Positions 1 through 7,454 of a stretch of 22,501 bases of DNA are shown here, piece by piece. This DNA comes from JBKPRX01 sp046734795. Lineage in GTDB: Bacteria; Actinomycetota; Thermoleophilia; Gaiellales; Gaiellaceae. The notes beneath the pieces were generated by a model. The model saw nothing but the letters and a program-made list of their open reading frames with translations, did not search any database and was not told where the DNA came from. A program made the translations under genes and the position numbers. Position 1 is the first letter of the stretch. Every line of letters begins with the position of its first letter. The stretch lies in NCBI GenBank assembly GCA_046734795.1, contig JBKPRX010000067.1, positions 1 to 22,501 of the forward strand, written 5' to 3'.

Positions 1-10
1 TCGCGCGGGG

Positions 11-958
11 ATGGCGGAGCTGATCGTCCACGGCGAGCGGGCGCCCGTCGATCGGCGTCCGGTCCTCGGGTATGCCATGGCCGCGGCGGCCGCGGCGCTT
101 TTCGGCATCAACGGCAGCGTGGCGAAGACGGCGATCAACTCCGGTCTCGCCGCGGATCGCCTGACGCAGGTGCGCTGCGCCGGCGCCTTCGTTGGGTTAC
201 TCGCGCTCGCGCTGCTGACGCGGCGTACCGAGCTCCGGGTCGAGCGGCGCGAGCTGCCGTTTCTGATGGCGTTCGGGATCGGCGGCGTCGCGCTCGTCCA
301 ATGGACGTACTTCGTCGCGATCGGGCGGTTGCCCGTCGGGATCGCGCTCGTGATCCAGTACGTCGCGCCCGTCCTCGTCGCGCTGTTTGCGTTCTTCGTC
401 CTCCGCGAGCACGTGCGCCACCGCGTCTGGCTCGCGCTCGCACTCTCACTGAGCGGGCTCGTGCTCGTGCTCCGTCCGTGGCAAGGAATCGTGTTCGACA
501 GTGTCGGCCTGCTTGCGGCGGCGGGGTCGATGGTGACCTTCGCGTTCTATCTCCTGATGGCCGAGCACGGTTTGAAGGAACGCGGAACTGTCTCGCTGCT
601 TGCGTGGGGGTTTGCGTTCGCGACGCTCTTCTGGACGCTCGTGCTGCCGTGGTGGAGCTATCCGGGCGGAGAGATCACCGACACGACATCCCTCTTCGGA
701 CGGCTCGACGACGTGCACGTGCCGGTCGCCCTGCTTGTCGCCTGGGTAATCGTCCTCGGCACGATCGTGCCGTTTCTGCTGATCGTTGGCTCGCTGAATC
801 ACATTCGCGCGACGCGTGCTGCAATCGTTGCGATGCTCGAGCCGGTGGTCGCGACGTTCGTCGCATGGGTCTGGCTCGGCGAGACGCTCGCGGCCGTTCA
901 GCTCGTCGGCGCCGCCGTCGTCATCACCGGCGTGGCTCTGGCGCAGTCTGCGCGCTGA
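11..958 (+). CDS. EamA/DMT-family transporter
   Basis: A 315-residue inner-membrane protein with about ten hydrophobic helices arranged as two EamA repeats, the usual build of drug/metabolite transporter superfamily exporters (roughly 300 residues). The first repeat begins near residue 20 with a hydrophobic stretch carrying the family-typical FGINGSVAK segment. The second begins near residue 165 (VGLLAAAGSMVTFAFY), and the C-terminus holds the typical LEPVVATFVAWVWLGE motif. The substrate cannot be deduced; family members export amino acids, metabolites or drugs. The ATG at 11 is the first seen, but the frame stays open to the left edge, so an upstream start is possible; a second ATG at 77 would lie just before the first helix. 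It is convergent with the response regulator, its stop only two bases from that gene's stop, with no obvious terminator between. Confidence 0.85.
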   Translation: MAELIVHGERAPVDRRPVLGYAMAAAAAALFGINGSVAKTAINSGLAADRLTQVRCAGAFVGLLALALLTRRTELRVERRELPFLMAFGIGGVALVQWTYFVAIGRLPVGIALVIQYVAPVLVALFAFFVLREHVRHRVWLALALSLSGLVLVLRPWQGIVFDSVGLLAAAGSMVTFAFYLLMAEHGLKERGTVSLLAWGFAFATLFWTLVLPWWSYPGGEITDTTSLFGRLDDVHVPVALLVAWVIVLGTIVPFLLIVGSLNHIRATRAAIVAMLEPVVATFVAWVWLGETLAAVQLVGAAVVITGVALAQSAR

Positions 959-960
959 GG

Positions 961-1416
961 CTAGTCGCCTTCCATCAACGCGCGGAGCTCGGCGAGCTTT
1001 TCGCCACGCAGCTCGTCGCGTTCGCCGCGGTCGATCCGCGCGAGGAGTCCGCGCACGAGCGGTGCGAGCTCGAGCGGGTTGAACGGCTTCGTGACGTAGT
1101 CGACGCCGCCGATGTCGAGGCCTCGCGCGCGGTCGCGAAACTCGGCGCGCGCCGTGAGGAAGATGATCGGAATGTCCTGGGTGCGTTCGTCGCCGAGCAG
1201 CTCCTCGGCGACCCGCCAGCCGTCGAGCCCCGGCATCATCACGTCGAGAAGGACGACGTCGGGTTGGCGCTCGCGCGCCTGCTCGAGACCGCTCGGACCG
1301 TCGGCGGCTTCGAGCACCTGCATCCCCTCCGCTTCGAGGTTGACGCGGCAAAGGAGACGGATCGGCGCCTCGTCGTCGATGACCAAGATCTTCAGAGCGT
1401 CTTCTTCGGCGGCCAC
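961..1416 (-). CDS. Stand-alone receiver-domain response regulator
   Basis: A 151-residue CheY-like receiver protein. The acidic pair Asp14-Asp15, the phospho-acceptor Asp58 (in LLDVMMPGLDG), Thr88 and Lys110 (VTKPF) are all present, so phosphorylation is expected. After the receiver fold only about 30 charged residues remain, so there is no DNA-binding or enzymatic output domain. It probably relays phosphate or acts by protein contact. I chose the GTG at 1416 because AAGGAG sits eight bases upstream. A longer frame to 1482 exists, but it runs into the preceding kinase gene. Only one base separates it from the kinase stop, so the two are co-transcribed and translationally coupled, and the kinase is the likely phosphodonor. 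Confidence 0.9.
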   Translation of the reverse strand: MAAEEDALKILVIDDEAPIRLLCRVNLEAEGMQVLEAADGPSGLEQARERQPDVVLLDVMMPGLDGWRVAEELLGDERTQDIPIIFLTARAEFRDRARGLDIGGVDYVTKPFNPLELAPLVRGLLARIDRGERDELRGEKLAELRALMEGD

Positions 1417-1417
1417 C

Positions 1418-4400
1418 TCATGCTCTCCTTGCCGCAGTCTCACGACCACGAAGCTGATCGGTCGCAAGGGGCAACTCCACACCGAAGCTCGAGCCGCGGC
1501 TTTCGTTGGACGTCACCCAGATGCGACCGCCCATCGCCGCAACGAGACCCTGCGCGATGAAGAGACCGAGACCGGTGCCGCCTGCCGCGCCCAGCCGTCC
1601 GGCAGCGTCACCGCGATAGAACTTTCGGAAGATCCGCTCCTGCTCGGATTGGGGGATGCCGGGACCTTCGTCGACGACGCGGATCTCGACGGTCTCCGTC
1701 TTTCGAGCCCCGCCGACGAGAACGCGCGCACCCGCGGGCGAATACTTGATCGCGTTGTCGACGAGGATCGTGAACACCTGACGAAGCTTCTCACGGTCTG
1801 CCTCAGCCGCAAGCGGCTCGTCCGGAAGGTCGAGGACGAACTCGTGGCCGTCCGAGTCGGCATCCGCGACGACCTCAGACACCACGGCGCCGACGTCGGT
1901 CGGCGCGAGGCTGACTTGAAGGTCGCCGGTGTCGAGGCGTGCAACGTTGAGAAGCGCGTCGACGATGGACGTCAATCGTTGCGACTCCGACGCGATGTAC
2001 CCGAGGAAGATCCGCCGCTCCTCCTCGCCGAAGCGCACGTCTTCGCGGAGCAGCGTCTCCGCAAAGCCGTAGATCGAGGTCAGCGGCGTTCGCAGCTCGT
2101 GCGACACAGCGGAGACGAAGTCGGACTTCATCTGCTCGACAAGCCGGTCCGTCGAGATGTCGCGGAACGCGAAGATGCGGCCCGCAACCACGCCCGCAGG
2201 ATCGCGCATCACCGCTTCGGTGAGCGAGAGCCACACTTCGTCTCCGTCACGCTGGATCGAGACGAGCCGGTCGCCGGCGATCGTCTCGCCCTCCGATTCG
2301 AGCGTGCGCTGCAGAGCCTCGGCCGTCGTTCGTCCGAGCGCCTCTTCCGCGGGAATTCCGGTGATCCTCTCCGCTGCCGCGTTCCAGAGGACGACGCGCG
2401 CGTCGCGGTCGATCGCGACGATCCCGTCCGCGATGTTGGCGAGGATTGCGAAGCTCCGCTCCTTCTCCAACGCGACGCGCTGATAGAGCTCGGCGTTCGA
2501 AAGCGCGGCCGACGTGTTCGCCGCGAGCGCGCGCAGCGCCTCGACCTCTTCCGGCCGCCACTCGCGCGGCCCGCGCGCGTACACGGCAAGGACACCGTGA
2601 AGCGCGCCCTCTGGTCCGACGAGCGGAACCCCGAGGTAGCACGAGTGGCCTGCCGCGAGCATCGGGTCGCGCTCACGGAGACGCAACTCGTCTTGCGACG
2701 CGTCGGCGGTGACAGGCGACCTCGTCTGGATCACGTCGCCTGACGGACCCGTGTCGGCGGCGCTGCGGGCGCCCACCGCCTCGCGCGCGCCGGGGCCTTC
2801 GGCGGCGCTGACGACGAGCTCGTCGCCCTCGAGCACACGGATCGCGCAGGCGTCAGCACGGAGGAGCGACGGCGCCTCTTGCACGACCTCGTCGAGCACG
2901 GCCGCAGGATCGAGCTCCGTCGCAAGGAGGCTTCCGGTACGCGCGAGCTGCTGCGCCAACGTTCGCGACGACCGCTCCGCCTCGTAGAGGTCGCTCCGTT
3001 CGAGCGCGCCGCGCGCGGCATCCGCGAGATGGCGCGCGAGATCGAGGTCGTCGTCGGTGAAAAAGCGCGGCGCCTTGAAGAAGACGAGCACGAGCCCGCC
3101 GCCGGCGCGCCGGGGCACCTCGACCGGTACGGACAGCAGCGATGCGTATGGAATCTCGGCTGCGAGCGTGCGCCACTCCGGTGTGAACCGGTCGTCCTCG
3201 AGCACAAGCGGAGCGGCGAGCACGCGCTGCTCGGCAGCGGCTTTTGCGAGCGCACCGGTCTCCGGCGCGCCGCCTTCGAAGAACTGCGAAAGCGACGAAG
3301 GCAGCTCGTGAGCGCCGGCAAGCTCGAGCCGGCCCGCGTTCGGCATCAGCACAGCGCCGAACTTGCCGCCGAGGGCTTCCGTCGCCGCCTGCGCGACCGC
3401 GGCGAGTGTCGCCTGCCTCGACAGCGACTGCCCGAGCACAGACGCGATTCGGTAGAAGCCTCGCTGCACGCGCGCCTGCCGCGAGCTCTGCGCGAACGTC
3501 TCCGCGTTCTGAAGCGCGAGCGACGCAAGGCCGGCGAAGACCTCGAGAGCCTCTCCGTCTGCGCGGTCGAAAGGCCGGTCGCCGCGCCGGCCGACGCCGA
3601 GGACTCCTTGAACCTCGTCGTTCCAACGCATCGGCGCGATCGCTGCGGTCGAGAACTCCTGGTACGCCTCATGCGGGACCGGCTCGCCGAGCTGGTCGTA
3701 GTCGGCGGAGATCACGGGCCGGCCGTCGGCGATTGCGGGGGTCGCGAGTCCTTTGCCGAGCGGGAACTCGAACCCGACGAGATCATCCGGCAATCCCCGC
3801 ACGGCAGCGCAGCGCAGAACGCCGCGCGCCGAGTCGTAGAGGTAGCAATCTGCCGCGTCCGCACCGATGAGGTCGGCGAGCTGGTCGACGAGCCGCTCGA
3901 GGACCGTTCCGAGCTCGAGCTCGCCGGTCAGCACCTGCGCGGCCCGAAGGAGCGCGCTTTGCCGCTCGATCCGATCGCGGTTCTCTTCCAGAAGGCGCGT
4001 CACGTGAAGTGCGAGCCCGACCTCGTGCGCGACGGACTCGACGAGGAGCACGTCGTTCGCGAACCATTCGCCCGGATGCGTCCGATGGACGGCGAAGACG
4101 CCGATCAGCCGGTCGCCGACGACGATCGGCGTCGCGAGAGCGGCTCGCGTCCCGAGCTGGACGAGCGCCTCGCGGCTCCCAAGTGTCGGATCGGCGAGCT
4201 CCTCGGCGTCCTCGACGTTCGCAATCGTGACCGTGCGGCGGTCGCGGGCGGCGACGTTCGACACCGGCAGCGAGGATGTGACTTCGACGATCGGTCGGAG
4301 GCCCGGCTCGCGCCATTCGGCGGCAACCGGCATGTCCTCGCCGAGAGCCCCCACCCGCACGAAGCACCGCGCGACGCCGAGCGCGCGGGCCGTGTCCTCG

Positions 4401-5359
4401 ACCGCGACGCGGAGGATCGCGTCGAGATCGAGGTGGGAGCGAAGCCTTCGGCCGATCGAAGCCACGAGACGTTCCCGCTCGAGCGCCTGGCTCAGTGCCG
4501 TCGCTGACCGCGCGCGGTCGAGGGCGGTTGCGGCCTCGGAGGCGAGCGCCTGGAGGAGCGAGAGCTCCTCGCCGGAGAACGCGCGGAGCTCGTCGAGCGT
4601 CGCGATCGACAGGACCGCGATGACCTGCTCGCCGGCAACGAGCGGAACGAACGCGGCGCTCTTCGCGCCGACTGCCTCGGCGAGGCGAGCGCTGATGCGC
4701 GGTGACGAGGCGAGGTCGTAGACGCCGAGCGGCGAGGCCTCGTAGACGGCGCTCGCGATCCCGGAAGGCTCCCGCTCGAGGTCGACGACCATCTCCTGCC
4801 ACCAGGCCCACTCCTTGCCCGCCCGGATCGCGAGCAGGCCACGCGCTTCGCGGCCGTCGTCCGAGACGAGCGCGAGACCGGCGAAGCCCACGCGGAACAG
4901 ATCGAGCACCTCACGCAAGAACGCGCGAGCGACGTCGTCGACACGCTCGGTCCGCGCGAGCGCGTTCGAGAGGCGTGAGCTCGCTTCGAGCTCACGGTCT
5001 CGCAGCGACCGCCGCTCCTCAGCCACCCGCGCGAGCAACGGGCCCGCCGCGAGCAGGCGGCGTTCTCGCCAGCGCAACGCAACGAGCACCGGGGGCACGA
5101 GCGCGAGAACGAGGCCGACGAGCGAAGCCCACACGTGGCCGGCGAGCGGGCGCCCGTCGATGAGCGTCACGATCCCCCAGATCAACGCCGCGATCGCGTA
5201 GGCCGGAAACGTCAGCGCCGGAACGAGGTCTACGAGCGTCGTTCGAGCGCGCTCGTGCCAGAGGGTCGGCGCCAGAGACGCGGCCACGGCGAGATACGTC
5301 GCTGCCACAAGGAGCAGCGGGATCGCGTTGAAGACAATTGCGCGCGTTGAATCACTCAC
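1418..5359 (-). CDS. Multi-GAF, PAS-containing sensor histidine kinase
   Basis: A 1313-residue hybrid-length sensor kinase. From the N-terminus there are about three membrane helices (residues 8-95), then a chain of about five GAF-like domains (beginning near 125, 310, 480, 650 and 820), a PAS domain (about 970-1070), HisKA with phospho-acceptor His1087 in SHELRTPLTS, and a HATPase_c domain with N box DNAIK (about 1202), DEGPGIP and GTGLGL. It autophosphorylates and most likely passes phosphate to the receiver protein directly downstream. The GTG at 5359 was chosen because it directly precedes the first membrane helix; the frame continues to 5662, but that extension reads like non-coding sequence and crosses a terminator hairpin. 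A TATCAT -10-like box lies at 5382-5387 on the minus strand. The signal sensed is unknown; GAF domains bind small molecules, haem or chromophores. Confidence 0.88.
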   Translation of the reverse strand: MSDSTRAIVFNAIPLLLVAATYLAVAASLAPTLWHERARTTLVDLVPALTFPAYAIAALIWGIVTLIDGRPLAGHVWASLVGLVLALVPPVLVALRWRERRLLAAGPLLARVAEERRSLRDRELEASSRLSNALARTERVDDVARAFLREVLDLFRVGFAGLALVSDDGREARGLLAIRAGKEWAWWQEMVVDLEREPSGIASAVYEASPLGVYDLASSPRISARLAEAVGAKSAAFVPLVAGEQVIAVLSIATLDELRAFSGEELSLLQALASEAATALDRARSATALSQALERERLVASIGRRLRSHLDLDAILRVAVEDTARALGVARCFVRVGALGEDMPVAAEWREPGLRPIVEVTSSLPVSNVAARDRRTVTIANVEDAEELADPTLGSREALVQLGTRAALATPIVVGDRLIGVFAVHRTHPGEWFANDVLLVESVAHEVGLALHVTRLLEENRDRIERQSALLRAAQVLTGELELGTVLERLVDQLADLIGADAADCYLYDSARGVLRCAAVRGLPDDLVGFEFPLGKGLATPAIADGRPVISADYDQLGEPVPHEAYQEFSTAAIAPMRWNDEVQGVLGVGRRGDRPFDRADGEALEVFAGLASLALQNAETFAQSSRQARVQRGFYRIASVLGQSLSRQATLAAVAQAATEALGGKFGAVLMPNAGRLELAGAHELPSSLSQFFEGGAPETGALAKAAAEQRVLAAPLVLEDDRFTPEWRTLAAEIPYASLLSVPVEVPRRAGGGLVLVFFKAPRFFTDDDLDLARHLADAARGALERSDLYEAERSSRTLAQQLARTGSLLATELDPAAVLDEVVQEAPSLLRADACAIRVLEGDELVVSAAEGPGAREAVGARSAADTGPSGDVIQTRSPVTADASQDELRLRERDPMLAAGHSCYLGVPLVGPEGALHGVLAVYARGPREWRPEEVEALRALAANTSAALSNAELYQRVALEKERSFAILANIADGIVAIDRDARVVLWNAAAERITGIPAEEALGRTTAEALQRTLESEGETIAGDRLVSIQRDGDEVWLSLTEAVMRDPAGVVAGRIFAFRDISTDRLVEQMKSDFVSAVSHELRTPLTSIYGFAETLLREDVRFGEEERRIFLGYIASESQRLTSIVDALLNVARLDTGDLQVSLAPTDVGAVVSEVVADADSDGHEFVLDLPDEPLAAEADREKLRQVFTILVDNAIKYSPAGARVLVGGARKTETVEIRVVDEGPGIPQSEQERIFRKFYRGDAAGRLGAAGGTGLGLFIAQGLVAAMGGRIWVTSNESRGSSFGVELPLATDQLRGRETAARRA

Positions 5360-5473
5360 GTAGCGCTCACTGGGGCAAAGAATGATAAGGAGCCGATGCG
5401 CCCGCCGACCTGGCCGATTTTCCAGAGGGAAAACGTGATCCCTGCCGCTCGTAAAGATAGGCCGACCGGCCCA

Positions 5474-5502
5474 TTGCTCGGAGGAGGCGAGCGGGATAGC
5501 GT
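5474..5502 (+). promoter_or_regulatory. Candidate promoter of a small RNA
   Basis: TTGCTC (5474-5479), a 17-base spacer and TAGCGT (5497-5502) form a reasonable housekeeping-sigma promoter on the plus strand. Transcription would start near 5509-5510, about 100 bases ahead of the strong terminator. The -35 box matches only the TTG of TTGACA, so this is tentative. Confidence 0.35.
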
Positions 5503-5509
5503 CACCACC

Positions 5510-5618
5510 ACTGGGCGATGCGAGCCGTGGGGCGTATCTGGCCTGACACATAACCCGCGGTGAGCACTCTGGAAGAGCCCGCTGCGCCGACCCCCCGAGC
5601 AGCGGGCTCTTTCTATTC
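5510..5618 (+). ncRNA. Candidate small structured RNA, family unknown
   Basis: No gene on the plus strand explains the strong terminator at 5573-5618, so something must be transcribed into it. The segment from the candidate promoter to the terminator is about 105 bases. It begins in a hairpin (CCAC 5508-5511 with GTGG 5527-5530, and GGC 5514-5516 with GCC 5524-5526). I found no signature of tRNA (no T-loop GGTTCGA), SRP RNA (no GGAAGGAAGCAGC-type loop), tmRNA or RNase P. It could equally be an attenuated leader of ispH or an antisense leader of the kinase. The family is not recognised. Confidence 0.35.
5573..5618 (+). terminator. Strong intrinsic terminator
   Basis: A perfect 13-bp stem (5573-5585 paired with 5599-5611, core GAGCCCGCTGC) with a 13-base loop is followed by a T-rich tail (TTTCTATT). 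The tail is on the plus strand; the minus-strand side is not T-rich. It shields ispH from upstream transcription. Confidence 0.8.
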
Positions 5619-5643
5619 CGGCCGGAACTGCGGCTCCGGCTCG

Positions 5644-5682
5644 TCTCATCGGCCGGTCTCATTGGCCGGTCTCATTGGCCGG
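5644..5682. repeat. Three tandem 13-base repeats upstream of ispH
   Basis: Three head-to-tail copies of TCTCATYGGCCGG (5644-5656, 5657-5669, 5670-5682); the first differs by one base (C for T). Each contains the palindrome GGCC/CCGG. They lie about 40 bases before the ispH -10 box, so they could be operator sites or slippage-prone sequence. Confidence 0.85.
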
Positions 5683-5721
5683 CGGTTGGCCCTTCAGAAA
5701 CTAGGCGCGCCGAGGCGTCGG

Positions 5722-5727
5722 TACCAT
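5722..5727 (+). promoter_or_regulatory. -10 box of ispH (leaderless)
   Basis: TACCAT is followed by seven bases and then the GTG at 5735, which places the transcription start on or beside the start codon. There is no Shine-Dalgarno sequence before this GTG, consistent with a leaderless mRNA. No convincing -35 box is seen. Confidence 0.5.
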
Positions 5728-5734
5728 CGCGAAA

Positions 5735-6688
5735 GTGGTGAAGCGAGTGCTACTCGCCTCGCCCCGGGGTTTTTGCGCTGGGGTCGAGCGCGCGGTCGAG
5801 ACCGTCGAACGTGCGCTCGCGATGTACGGCAAGCCCGTCTACGTTCGGAAGCAGATCGTCCACAACGCGCACGTCGTCCGCGAGCTCGAGGAGCGCGGCG
5901 CGATCTTCGTGGACAGCGAACACGACGTTCCGGAGGGCGAGACCGTCGTCTTCTCCGCCCACGGCGTCGCGCCGGCGGTGCGCGAGGCCGCCGCGATGCG
6001 GTCGCTGAACACGATCGACGCGACGTGCCCGCTCGTGACCAAGGTTCATGCGCAAGCCCGCCGCTTCGCCGCCGATGGGTGCCTCGTGATCCTCGTCGGC
6101 CACGAAGGCCACGAAGAGGTCCGAGGAACGATGGGCGAGGCGCCGGACTCGATCGTCCTGGTGCAGTCGGTCGCCGAGGCGGAACAGCTCGACGTGCCGC
6201 CGAGCACGCCGCTCGCGTTCGTCACGCAAACAACGCTCTCAGTCGACGAGACGCGCGAGATCATCGACGTGCTGAAGCGACGTTGGCCGTCGATTCGCGA
6301 GCCACAGCGCGAGGACATCTGCTACGCGACTTCGAACCGGCAGTGGGCGGTGAAGGAGCTCCTGGGACAGGTGGACCTCCTGCTCGTGATCGGCTCGCAG
6401 AACAGCTCGAACTCGAAGCGGCTCGTCGAAGTCGCCCGCGCCGCGGGCGTCGAGTCGCACCTGATCGACGACGAGAGCGGGATCGACGAGGCGTGGCTCG
6501 AAGACACGGAGGCCGTCGGCTTGACGTCGGGCGCGTCTGTACCCGAGCGCCTCGTTACACGCGTGTGCGACTGGTTCCGAGCTCGCGGGGTGACGGACAT
6601 CTCCGCATTCCGGAGCGTCTACGAGGACGTCGTCTTCCGGCTTCCGGTCGAGATCCGCACGCGGCAGCGCGACCCGCGCTACGCGTAG
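5735..6688 (+). CDS. ispH: 4-hydroxy-3-methylbut-2-enyl diphosphate reductase
   Basis: The last enzyme of the MEP isoprenoid pathway, reducing HMBPP to IPP and DMAPP with a [4Fe-4S] cluster in the cytosol. The 317 residues match the family length. The three cluster cysteines are Cys14 (RGFCAGVERAV), Cys98 (DATCPLVTKVH) and Cys196 (EDICYATSNRQ). Substrate-binding elements are also visible: His43 (IVHN), His76 (SAHG), His123 (VGHEGHEEVRGT), Thr166 (TQTT) and SQNSSNS near residue 221. GTG at 5735 fits the leaderless -10; GTG at 5738 is the alternative. It stands alone in its direction and overlaps the end of the convergent lactonase-like gene by ten bases. MEP-pathway use is normal for actinomycetes. 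Confidence 0.97.
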   Translation: MVKRVLLASPRGFCAGVERAVETVERALAMYGKPVYVRKQIVHNAHVVRELEERGAIFVDSEHDVPEGETVVFSAHGVAPAVREAAAMRSLNTIDATCPLVTKVHAQARRFAADGCLVILVGHEGHEEVRGTMGEAPDSIVLVQSVAEAEQLDVPPSTPLAFVTQTTLSVDETREIIDVLKRRWPSIREPQREDICYATSNRQWAVKELLGQVDLLLVIGSQNSSNSKRLVEVARAAGVESHLIDDESGIDEAWLEDTEAVGLTSGASVPERLVTRVCDWFRARGVTDISAFRSVYEDVVFRLPVEIRTRQRDPRYA

Positions 6689-7422
6689 AACTCCGGCGCC
6701 TTCTTCAAGCGCGCCCATTCGACCGGGTCGTGGCCGGGGATGACGAGCGCGCCCGTCTCGGCAGCGAGCGGACGCAGGCGCTCGAGCGAGGCGTTCGCTT
6801 CTTCGCGCGAGAAGAGCACCCGCGGCCGGTCGTGGCCGTCGAACTGACGCCGCGTGTCGGACGCGTCTCCGGTCAAGAGCACGGTTCCGGTTTCCGCAAG
6901 TGTGAGCTGGATCGACTGGTGCCCGGCGGAGTGACCCGGCGTGAAGACCGTGCGCACCGAACCGTCGCCGAAGACGTCGTGGCCATCCTCGATCGGCTGC
7001 CAGTCGAGCCCGGGCTGGTCGACGTCTGCGCGGACGTAGCCGTCGCCCAACGGCACTGGTGCAGCGCGCGCCGCGTCGAGCTCGCGACGGTGAACGAGGA
7101 CCGACGCAGCCGGAAAGTGCCCGAGCGCACCGGTGTGGTCGATGTGAAGGTGTGTCTGGAGCACGTAGCGAACCGACGCCGCATCGACGCCGAGCCGTTC
7201 GAGCTGAGCCGCGCAGTGCTGCTCCTCGCTCATGTTCACGGCGAAGATCTCGGCCAGCGGTCCCCAATGTGAGGCCGGGTCGCGCGCGACGACGAGCGGG
7301 TTGCCGCCGTCGACGATCACGTCTCCGTCCGGATGGCGGATGAGGAAGAACGGAACCGGCACTTCGAGGCCGCCGGCTGTGAGCGTGCCGCTGTCGAAGA
7401 GATAGAGCCTCGGTGACGGCAC
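6679..7422 (-). CDS. Metallo-beta-lactamase fold, AHL-lactonase-like hydrolase
   Basis: A 247-residue dinuclear-zinc hydrolase of the N-acyl-homoserine-lactonase-like branch. Metal ligands are His91, His93, Asp95 and His96 (HLHIDH), a His in TPGHSAGHQS (164/168), Asp186 (TGDAS) and His231 (IPGHDP). The C-terminal half follows AiiA lactonase closely (PGHSxGHQS, GDAS, GHD near the end), but where AiiA has its catalytic Tyr194 (DASY) this protein has Asp (DASD). Lactone hydrolysis is therefore plausible but not certain; the substrate is unknown. The GTG at 7422 is preceded by TAGGAT six bases upstream, which supports a leaderless start. It is divergent from the next gene and convergent with ispH, overlapping its end by ten bases. 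Confidence 0.85.
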   Translation of the reverse strand: MPSPRLYLFDSGTLTAGGLEVPVPFFLIRHPDGDVIVDGGNPLVVARDPASHWGPLAEIFAVNMSEEQHCAAQLERLGVDAASVRYVLQTHLHIDHTGALGHFPAASVLVHRRELDAARAAPVPLGDGYVRADVDQPGLDWQPIEDGHDVFGDGSVRTVFTPGHSAGHQSIQLTLAETGTVLLTGDASDTRRQFDGHDRPRVLFSREEANASLERLRPLAAETGALVIPGHDPVEWARLKKAPEFYA

Positions 7423-7454
7423 CGGCCGATCCTATGCGCGTGTACGGTCGCGGC
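7423..7454. promoter_or_regulatory. Divergent leaderless promoter pair
   Basis: The 32-base gap holds two outward -10 boxes: TAGGAT on the minus strand (7434-7429), six bases before the GTG at 7422, and TACGGT on the plus strand (7443-7448), six bases before the GTG at 7455. Neither gene has a Shine-Dalgarno sequence. Confidence 0.55.

Larger units (their letters stand above)
5360..5734. other. 375-bp intergenic region between kinase and ispH
   Basis: The longest gene-free stretch in the window. It contains the kinase promoter side (minus strand), a plus-strand promoter-like pair, a structured segment ending in a strong plus-strand terminator, three 13-base tandem repeats and the ispH -10 box. 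Further pairing is visible at 5445-5451 with 5488-5494 (7 bp), and a TTTTCC/GGAAAA hairpin at about 5419-5433. No open frame here looks like protein. Confidence 0.7.

Noticed and set aside
1112..4507. Long plus-strand ORFs of about 540 residues over the kinase gene
   Set aside because: They are antisense to the kinase domains, lack recognisable domains and show Arg/Asp-rich low-complexity composition expected of GC-rich shadow frames.
5420..5560. Cobalamin-riboswitch-like words (AGGGAA...GTGA, CCACTG, ...ACCCGC) in the kinase-ispH gap
   Set aside because: The order resembles the cobalamin consensus, but the GGTG and GCCCCCGCAACTG core words are broken and the 5' and 3' ends do not pair. The downstream gene is ispH, not a B12 gene.
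5510..5618. tRNA, SRP RNA, tmRNA or RNase P RNA
   Set aside because: No T-loop, anticodon arm, SRP GGAAG loop, tmRNA ends or RNase P core could be found; only the terminator and a small hairpin are clear.
5360..5662. N-terminal extension of the kinase to 5662
   Set aside because: The extension crosses a strong terminator and the putative small RNA, reads as non-protein sequence, and the membrane helices begin only after GTG 5359.
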